Source: Kitasatospora sp044457565
GTDB taxonomy: Bacteria > Actinomycetota > Actinomycetes > Streptomycetales > Streptomycetaceae
Assembly: GCF_044457565.1 (NCBI RefSeq)
Contig: NZ_JBITGZ010000003.1
Span: 186,001 to 250,000, forward strand
Length of the DNA stretch: 64,000 bases
Reading direction: 5' to 3'
A program made the position numbers and the translations under genes. Below, in pieces: positions 59,128 through 64,000 of the stretch (its first letter is position 1; every line of letters starts with the position of its first letter). A model generated the notes under the pieces. It worked only from the letters and a program-made list of their open reading frames with translations. It searched no databases and was not told where the DNA came from.

Positions 59128-59610
59128 TCAGGCGGGCGCGGTGGCCGGGTCCGGGGTCGGTGCGGTGGCCGGGTTCAGCTCGTTGAGCGCGGCGACCAGC
59201 GGCGCGAGCTCGCAGATCTCGGCCGCGTGCGCCAGGGTCGCCTCCAGGGTGGCGTCATGGGTCGGGCGGGCCGTCCTGAGGAGCTCCTCACCCTTCGCGG
59301 TGAGCTCGGTGTAGATCCCGCGCCGGTCGTCGGGGCAGAGGACCCTGGTCAGCAGCAGGCGCTCCTCCAGTCGGCTGACCAGCCGCGTGGTCGCGCTGCT
59401 GCTCAGCGCGGCCGCCCTGGCGAGCTGCTGCATGCGCATGTGCCAGCCGTCCTGGCGGGAGAGGGCGTCCAGCACGGTGAACTCGACGACGGACAGCTGA
59501 TGGTCGGCCTGGAGCGCCTTCTCCAGCGCCGAGTCGATGAGACCGTGCAGCGCGGCCAGCGTCCGCCACCCCTGGGCCCTGATCTCTGCGGCGTCGTCGG
59601 TGATACTCAT
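59128..59610 (-). CDS. MarR-family transcriptional regulator
   Basis: A 160-residue MarR protein: dimer helix (LHGLIDSALEKALQ), HTH (LARAAALSSSATTRLVSRLE) and wing (LCPDDRRGIYTELTAKGEEL), ending in a Pro/Ala/Thr tail. GGAGG lies eight bases before the ATG at 59610. A TGCACGTGCA dyad about 75 bases upstream is the probable operator. The target may be itself only, since the neighbours are convergent or lie far away. Confidence 0.9.
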   Translation of the reverse strand: MSITDDAAEIRAQGWRTLAALHGLIDSALEKALQADHQLSVVEFTVLDALSRQDGWHMRMQQLARAAALSSSATTRLVSRLEERLLLTRVLCPDDRRGIYTELTAKGEELLRTARPTHDATLEATLAHAAEICELAPLVAALNELNPATAPTPDPATAPA

Positions 59611-59682
59611 GGTCGGCCCTCCTTGTGATCATCCCGCCCTGCGATCGTCCCGGTTCAATTGTGCCAGCTTGCGCGGATTACC

Positions 59683-59692
59683 TGCACGTGCA
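59683..59692. promoter_or_regulatory. Candidate MarR operator
   Basis: TGCACGTGCA is a perfect 10-base palindrome, extended to CTGCACGTGCAAG, close to the TTGCACGTGCAA type seen for MarR repressors. A TTGC half-site lies at 59669-59672. It falls between the marR start and the end of the SWIM gene. Confidence 0.5.
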
Positions 59693-59707
59693 AGGAAATC
59701 CCCGGCG

Positions 59708-61837
59708 CTACGGCCGGGCCGCCCAGGCGCCCTCGCAGAGCGCGCCCGCCAGCTCCTCCCCGTAGCAGGAGGCCGCCAGCCAGGCCCGGGTGAAGGCCTC
59801 GTGGTCCTCGGTCCGGAGCCGGCCGAACACGTCGCGCCGCTGGTCGGTCGCCGCCGCACGCAGGTCGTCCAGCAGGGTGGCCGCGGTCGAGAGACCGGCC
59901 GCCCGTAGCCGGTCCGTGTCCACCGTGTCGGCGCCGGCGGCCAGTACGAGCGCGCGCCGGCCGCTGGTGACGGCCTGTTCCACCCGGCGGGTGAGCAGGT
60001 GCACCGGCGCCTCGGCGGTGCACCCGTCCGAGGGGAGCGGCAGCGACCTGGCCGACGTGGCCGGGAGCTCCGGCCCGGACGGCGCGGCGGCGGCCAGATC
60101 GGCGCGTTGCAGACGCTCCAGCCCGAGGTTCACCCGGCCGGCCCGGTCGGCGGGCAGGCGCAACGCGGGCACCTCCTGGTCACCGTCCCGGCCCTGAGCT
60201 GCCGGGGCACCGTCGGGGGTGAGCGGCGAGGGGCCGACGGCCAGCAGGTGCAGCTGCGGCCGGGCGGACCTCGCCAACCTGCCGATCACCCGTAGCCGCA
60301 GGCCCGGTGCCTCGGCCAGCAGCGCGAGGTTGGCTCGGTACGCCAGGCCGGGGTGGTCGTGCGCCGGGACGAGAGCGATCGGCAGACCGTCGCACTCCGC
60401 CGCCAGCCAGGGCCGCGCAGCCGAGCCCGCGCCCGAGCCCCCGTAGCCGTCCCCGGACGAGCGGGCACCGAGCAGCGTGACGTCCAGGAAGAGCAGATCC
60501 CCGCCGGCCGGGCGATTGTCGTACGGCAGCGCGGTGTACGCCAGCGCCCGCGCGACCTGGGCCGCGATGGGCTCCGCCCACAGCGCCGCCACCGGATCCT
60601 GCGTCCACGCGGTGCCCGCCGCCCGGACGGCCCGGACCTTCGCCCCCGCGCCGAGCCGGCCGGCAGCGGACCGGGTCGCCCCCTGGACGGCCAGACCCGC
60701 GCGGCTGAACTCGCGGTGGCTGAGCGACGCGTCACCGAGCCGCAGCGCCCGGTTGCCCGCGGCGAGCGCCTGCGGGGCGGCCGCCGTCGGATCCGCGTGC
60801 GGCATGATCTCGGCGACGCTGCTGAGCCGCCCGCCGGCGTCGACGGCCCAGGTGACCGCACCCGCATGGGTGGCCGTCAGCACCGGCTCGGCGAACAGCC
60901 CGTGGAGCCGCAGTCCACCGGCATCGGTGTACGCCTGACGGGCGGTGCCGCGGAGCGCGGGCAGTTCGGCGGGGACGGGCAGCTCGGCCGGAGCGGGTCG
61001 GTCGGCAGGGACGAGTCGGTCGGCCGGGGCGGGCAGCTCGGCGGGGGCGGGCTGGTCGGATGACGCAGGCGTCGGGTGGGTGGGCAGCGCGTACGTGCGC
61101 AGGGTGCTGGTGAGGGTGAGCAGGTCGCGCAGTCCGGCCGCGAGCTCGGCGAGCCGGTGGTCGGGCTCCCCGGAGCGCGCCGCCCGGACCCGGGTGACCA
61201 CCGCGACCGCCGCCGCGGCCGGCCGGTGCAGCCCGGCGAGTCGCGCCTGGTGCGCCGCCTGCAACAGCTCGGCCTGCGGTACGCCGCCCGCGCCGCTCAC
61301 CCCGGCGGCGAGGATCCCGGCGGTCGAGCGGTGCAGCCGCTCGACGGCGGCCGCCTCGACGGCGGAGAGGTGGCCGGCGTCCTCGCCGGAGGCAACGGCG
61401 CCCGGGGTGGTCGCATCGGTGGGCCCGTCCGGCGCGGCATCGTCCAACGCGGCGTGCTCCGGCGCGGTGTCCGCCGGGCCGGTGGTGCCCTGGGCGGTGG
61501 CATCCCCCGGGCCCGAGTCGGGGACCGCGCCGGCCTCGGCGAGCGGGCAGACCGTGACGGCCGCCGCGCGGTGCAGGCAGGCGGGGGCCAGCAGGCACCC
61601 GCAGTAGACGTCCGCCGCGGTGCGGACGACGCCCCCGGGCGCGCGCAGCACGAGCCGGACGTCCTCGTCCAGCTCGATCCGCCACTCGTCCCCCGTCGTG
61701 GTCACCGGCCGGTCCGCGAGCTTGGCGGCGGCCGCGTCCAGCCGCTTCCGGAGTCGTGGCGACAGAGCCGCCACCACCTCGGCGACGGCCTCCGGCGTGA
61801 CGGCCGGCCAGCCCGACTCCGGCTGATGCTGTGTCAT
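59708..61837 (-). CDS. SWIM zinc-finger protein
   Basis: A 709-residue cytoplasmic protein. Near residue 75 is the SWIM finger CGC, then CLH (ADVYCGCLLAPACLHRAA), the CxC-xn-CxH zinc site that binds DNA or proteins. An Ala/Pro/Thr-rich linker, with PAPAELPAPADR-type repeats near 265-300, separates it from a large C-terminal region without known motifs (LLFLDVTLLGARSSGDG; AAGADTVDTDRLRAAGL). The ATG at 61837 overlaps the stop of the upstream VWA gene by 4 bases. SWIM proteins of this sort accompany MoxR ATPase and VWA genes; function of the set is not known. Confidence 0.82.
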   Translation of the reverse strand: MTQHQPESGWPAVTPEAVAEVVAALSPRLRKRLDAAAAKLADRPVTTTGDEWRIELDEDVRLVLRAPGGVVRTAADVYCGCLLAPACLHRAAAVTVCPLAEAGAVPDSGPGDATAQGTTGPADTAPEHAALDDAAPDGPTDATTPGAVASGEDAGHLSAVEAAAVERLHRSTAGILAAGVSGAGGVPQAELLQAAHQARLAGLHRPAAAAVAVVTRVRAARSGEPDHRLAELAAGLRDLLTLTSTLRTYALPTHPTPASSDQPAPAELPAPADRLVPADRPAPAELPVPAELPALRGTARQAYTDAGGLRLHGLFAEPVLTATHAGAVTWAVDAGGRLSSVAEIMPHADPTAAAPQALAAGNRALRLGDASLSHREFSRAGLAVQGATRSAAGRLGAGAKVRAVRAAGTAWTQDPVAALWAEPIAAQVARALAYTALPYDNRPAGGDLLFLDVTLLGARSSGDGYGGSGAGSAARPWLAAECDGLPIALVPAHDHPGLAYRANLALLAEAPGLRLRVIGRLARSARPQLHLLAVGPSPLTPDGAPAAQGRDGDQEVPALRLPADRAGRVNLGLERLQRADLAAAAPSGPELPATSARSLPLPSDGCTAEAPVHLLTRRVEQAVTSGRRALVLAAGADTVDTDRLRAAGLSTAATLLDDLRAAATDQRRDVFGRLRTEDHEAFTRAWLAASCYGEELAGALCEGAWAARP

Positions 61838-64000
61838 CGGACCTTCTCCCCCACCCAGCGGGCCAGCTCCAACGGGCTGAGCGCCGCCACCGGCATGCCT
61901 GCGGCGACCAGCTGGCCGGCCACCGCCTTTGAGTAACGCGCCCGCCCGCTGTCGTCGAGCGCGGCGCACCCGAGCAGGTGGCAGCCGGAGCCGACCAGCG
62001 CCCGGGTCCGGGCGAGCAGCCCGCCCAGCGGGTAGCCCTCCTCGAAGTCGCTGATCACGGCGATCAGCGTGCGGGACGGCACCGTCACCAGCGACTGCGC
62101 GTACCGCAGGCCGGCCGCGATGTGCGTGCCACCGCCCACCCTGACCTCCAGCAGCAGCCCGAGCGGATCGTCCACCCGTTCGGTGAGATCGACGATCTCG
62201 GTCGAGAAGGCCACGAAGTGGGTGCTCAGCGAGGGCACCCCGGCCAGGATCGAGGCCGTCAGCGCGGCCCAGACGGTGGAGGCCTCCATCGAGCCGGAGA
62301 CGTCCACGACGAGGATCAGCCGCCAGTCGGAGGCCTGCCGCGCCCTGGTCCGGAAGACCGGCCGCTCGGGCACGATGAGTGTGCCGCCGTCGGGGCCGGG
62401 GCGGGCTGTCGCCAGGTTGGCGCGGATGGTGCGGTCCAGGTCCAGGCCGCCGCCCGGACGGCGGCTGGGCCGCGGCACGCTGATCCCGGTGAGGGCCGGG
62501 CGCAGCGTGGACGCCAGCTCCTTCGTCAGTTCGTCCACCAGTCGCTTGACCAGCGGCCGGAGCGCGGCGATCCGGGCCTCCGGTAGGCCGCCGGCGTGGT
62601 CGAGGACGGTGCGCAGCAGCTCGACGGAGGGCCGGACGGTGTCCGGGCCGAGCGACGCGAGCACATCGGTACGGCCCTGTTCGACCGCAGCCGCGAGCAC
62701 CTCCTCCCGGATGCCCGGCCCGAAGAGCGCCGCCAGGTCCTCCGACCACTCGCGGACGCCGGGGTACGGGGCCTCCCGCCCGGCGCCGCGGCCACCACCG
62801 TCCACGCCGGGGCCGGAGCCCTCGCCGCGCCCGCGGCCGTAGAGCTCGTCCAGCGCCGTGGCCAGCCGCGCGGACCGCCCGCCGAAGCCCGCGCTGCCCG
62901 GCCGTCCGAGCACCAGGCGCCACCGCTCGGCGGGAGCCAGCGAGAGGACGGGTGCACCGGCGCCGGGGTTCGGCCCGGGGTTCGGCCCGGCGCTCGGGCG
63001 AGCGTCGGTGCCAGCGTCCGTGCGGGGGTCCGTGCGGGGGTCCGTGCGGGGGTCCGCTGGGGCGGGCGCCGGGGTGCGCGCAGCGGGGATCCGGTTCCGC
63101 AGCGCCGGGGCGGGCTCGGCGGGCTGGGCAGGTTCGGCGGGGATGCGGGGAGCGCCCGGGGCCCCGGCCTGCGTACTACCCGCGGCGGCCGGCCCGGCCA
63201 GCAGGCCACGTCGCCGCAGTGCCCGGCCGGCGGCGAGGTCGGCGCGGGTCCAGGCGGCGAGCAGGGCCGGGTCGAGAGCCCCGGGGAGGGTGTCGACGCG
63301 TGCGCCGAGGCGTTCCTCGATCAGGGCCAGCAGCCTGTCCCGCGCCGCCGGGCTGAGGGTGTCGAAGGCGCCGCGCAGCGCGGGGAGGCGGTCGAGGAAG
63401 GCGGTGTCGGGCAGGGTGGTGATGCGCTCCAGAACGGGTTCGAGGACCTCGGGTGCCGTGCCCAGCAGCCCTTCGGCCGCGGTCAGCAGGCCGGCGAGGG
63501 CCCGGCCGAGGGCGCGTCTGGCGTCCGGGCCGGTGGCGCCGTCCACCCAGGATGCGGCGCGGTCACCGAAGGCGGCGGGCGGCTCGTGGCCGAGCAGCAC
63601 CCGGACGGCTCCGGCCGCGCCGCGGATCAGCGGCGTGCCCTCGGCGGCGAGCCCGGCGAGGGTGTGGCCGAGCCGGAGGCCGCCGGACCGGTCGGCGCGG
63701 CGGGCCAGGTCGAGCAGGGCGCGGGCGTCGGCGGGGTCGTCGGAGCCGGCCAGGCCCTCCAGCTGGCGGACGGCGGCGACGGTCAGCAGCTCGGCCGTCG
63801 CCGCGACCTGCCGGTCGCGCTCCGGGTCGGGGTCGAGCCCGGTGAGGTGGCCGGCCGTGAGCCGGTCGAGCAGGCCGAGCGCGTCGAGCAGTTCGGGCAG
63901 CGTGCCGCAGTCGGGCAGGATCTCGGCGAGCTGGGCCAGCCGTCGGCCGGCCAGGGCGGGCAGGCCGCAGGCGGCGGAGTCGGCGAGCCCCTGGAGGACC
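61834..64000 (-). CDS. DUF5682-like / VWA-domain fusion protein, 5' end missing
   Basis: The frame is open to the right edge, so the start lies outside. The visible ~720 residues begin with a helical region typical of the end of DUF5682 proteins (LGHTLAGLAAEGTPLIRGAAG). A low-complexity linker with DPRT repeats follows. The rest looks like a complete MoxR-associated VWA protein (ERWRLVLGRPGSAGFGG; LDLDRTIRANLATARP). The MIDAS site is intact: VVDVSGSMEAS, GGGTHIAAG and SDFEEG. In relatives DUF5682 and VWA are usually separate genes, so a fusion is notable. It probably works with the SWIM protein, which it overlaps. Confidence 0.78.
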   Translation of the reverse strand, partial: VLQGLADSAACGLPALAGRRLAQLAEILPDCGTLPELLDALGLLDRLTAGHLTGLDPDPERDRQVAATAELLTVAAVRQLEGLAGSDDPADARALLDLARRADRSGGLRLGHTLAGLAAEGTPLIRGAAGAVRVLLGHEPPAAFGDRAASWVDGATGPDARRALGRALAGLLTAAEGLLGTAPEVLEPVLERITTLPDTAFLDRLPALRGAFDTLSPAARDRLLALIEERLGARVDTLPGALDPALLAAWTRADLAAGRALRRRGLLAGPAAAGSTQAGAPGAPRIPAEPAQPAEPAPALRNRIPAARTPAPAPADPRTDPRTDPRTDAGTDARPSAGPNPGPNPGAGAPVLSLAPAERWRLVLGRPGSAGFGGRSARLATALDELYGRGRGEGSGPGVDGGGRGAGREAPYPGVREWSEDLAALFGPGIREEVLAAAVEQGRTDVLASLGPDTVRPSVELLRTVLDHAGGLPEARIAALRPLVKRLVDELTKELASTLRPALTGISVPRPSRRPGGGLDLDRTIRANLATARPGPDGGTLIVPERPVFRTRARQASDWRLILVVDVSGSMEASTVWAALTASILAGVPSLSTHFVAFSTEIVDLTERVDDPLGLLLEVRVGGGTHIAAGLRYAQSLVTVPSRTLIAVISDFEEGYPLGGLLARTRALVGSGCHLLGCAALDDSGRARYSKAVAGQLVAAGMPVAALSPLELARWVGEKVR
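63016..63057. repeat. 12-base tandem repeat encoding DPRT
   Basis: Three near-perfect copies of a unit like GTCCGTGCGGGG lie in the linker of the DUF5682/VWA gene and encode the DPRT repeats on the minus strand. Confidence 0.7.

Overview
The window is about 64 kb of very GC-rich DNA. Its wobble-G/C coding, GTG/TTG starts, frequent 4-base ATGA/GTGA overlaps, lipoproteins and Tat substrates point to a streptomycete-type actinomycete. A complete conservon (cvnABCD), a TNT-domain secreted protein, SPW-repeat and DUF6461-like proteins and a secreted GH18 chitinase fit Streptomyces or Kitasatospora. Species cannot be fixed from the sequence. The gene content is chromosomal (class II fumarase, tyrosine breakdown, osmoprotectant uptake). 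No rRNA, tRNA, CRISPR array, intact insertion sequence or phage module was found.

Layout. 1-3121: four-gene osmoprotectant ABC importer, opuC type, with the ATPase cut by the window edge. 3.3-9.2 kb: lipoprotein, a decayed stretch with a lytic transglycosylase remnant, Bcr/CflA efflux pump, phosphodiesterase-like protein and small unknowns. 9.3-13.6 kb: glutaryl-CoA-dehydrogenase-like enzyme, chitinase, membrane protein, MarR regulator. 13.8-18.7 kb: Tat-exported cholesterol-oxidase-like flavoenzyme with a one-base frameshift, secreted TNT toxin-like protein, fumarase, SPW membrane protein. 18.8-24 kb: winged-helix protein, PadR regulator with a perfect operator next to an acyl-CoA-dehydrogenase-like gene, secreted M28 aminopeptidase. 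24-26.7 kb: a damaged two-component pair meeting head to head, a Lys/Ala-rich mini-protein and a cupin remnant. 26.7-32.7 kb: phosphoribosyltransferase-hydrolase fusion, then the tyrosine/homogentisate operon hppD-hmgA-unknown-fahA. 32.9-37 kb: two crotonase-family genes, a 169-base block made only of G and C, and a two-RCK ion-channel-like protein. 37-50.6 kb: HdeD-like protein, DUF6461-like protein, CoA transferase, HAD phosphatase, a divergent lysE/lrp pair, P450, metal-receptor-like protein, SLT lipoprotein, HEAT protein, and a lipase-maturation-factor gene overlapping a long Val/Glu/Ala-repeat protein. 50.8-57.4 kb: GAF/PAS protein, divergent acyl-CoA-dehydrogenase-like gene lacking the usual catalytic Glu, and the conservon. 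57.4-64 kb: HxlR regulator divergent from a quinone-oxidoreductase-type enzyme, MarR regulator, and a SWIM protein plus a DUF5682/VWA fusion running off the right edge.

How genes work together. OpuC-like proteins import compatible solutes. HppD, HmgA and FahA turn 4-hydroxyphenylpyruvate into fumarate and acetoacetate; the unknown gene between hmgA and fahA sits where a maleylacetoacetate isomerase would be needed. Lrp probably controls the divergent LysE exporter, PadR its downstream acyl-CoA-dehydrogenase-like gene, and HxlR the divergent oxidoreductase. CvnA-D form a membrane-associated sensor/GTPase relay. The SWIM and DUF5682/VWA genes overlap by 4 bases and are the visible part of a larger cluster whose other members (in relatives often a MoxR ATPase) lie outside the window.

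All functions are read from protein motifs and context. No database search was run.
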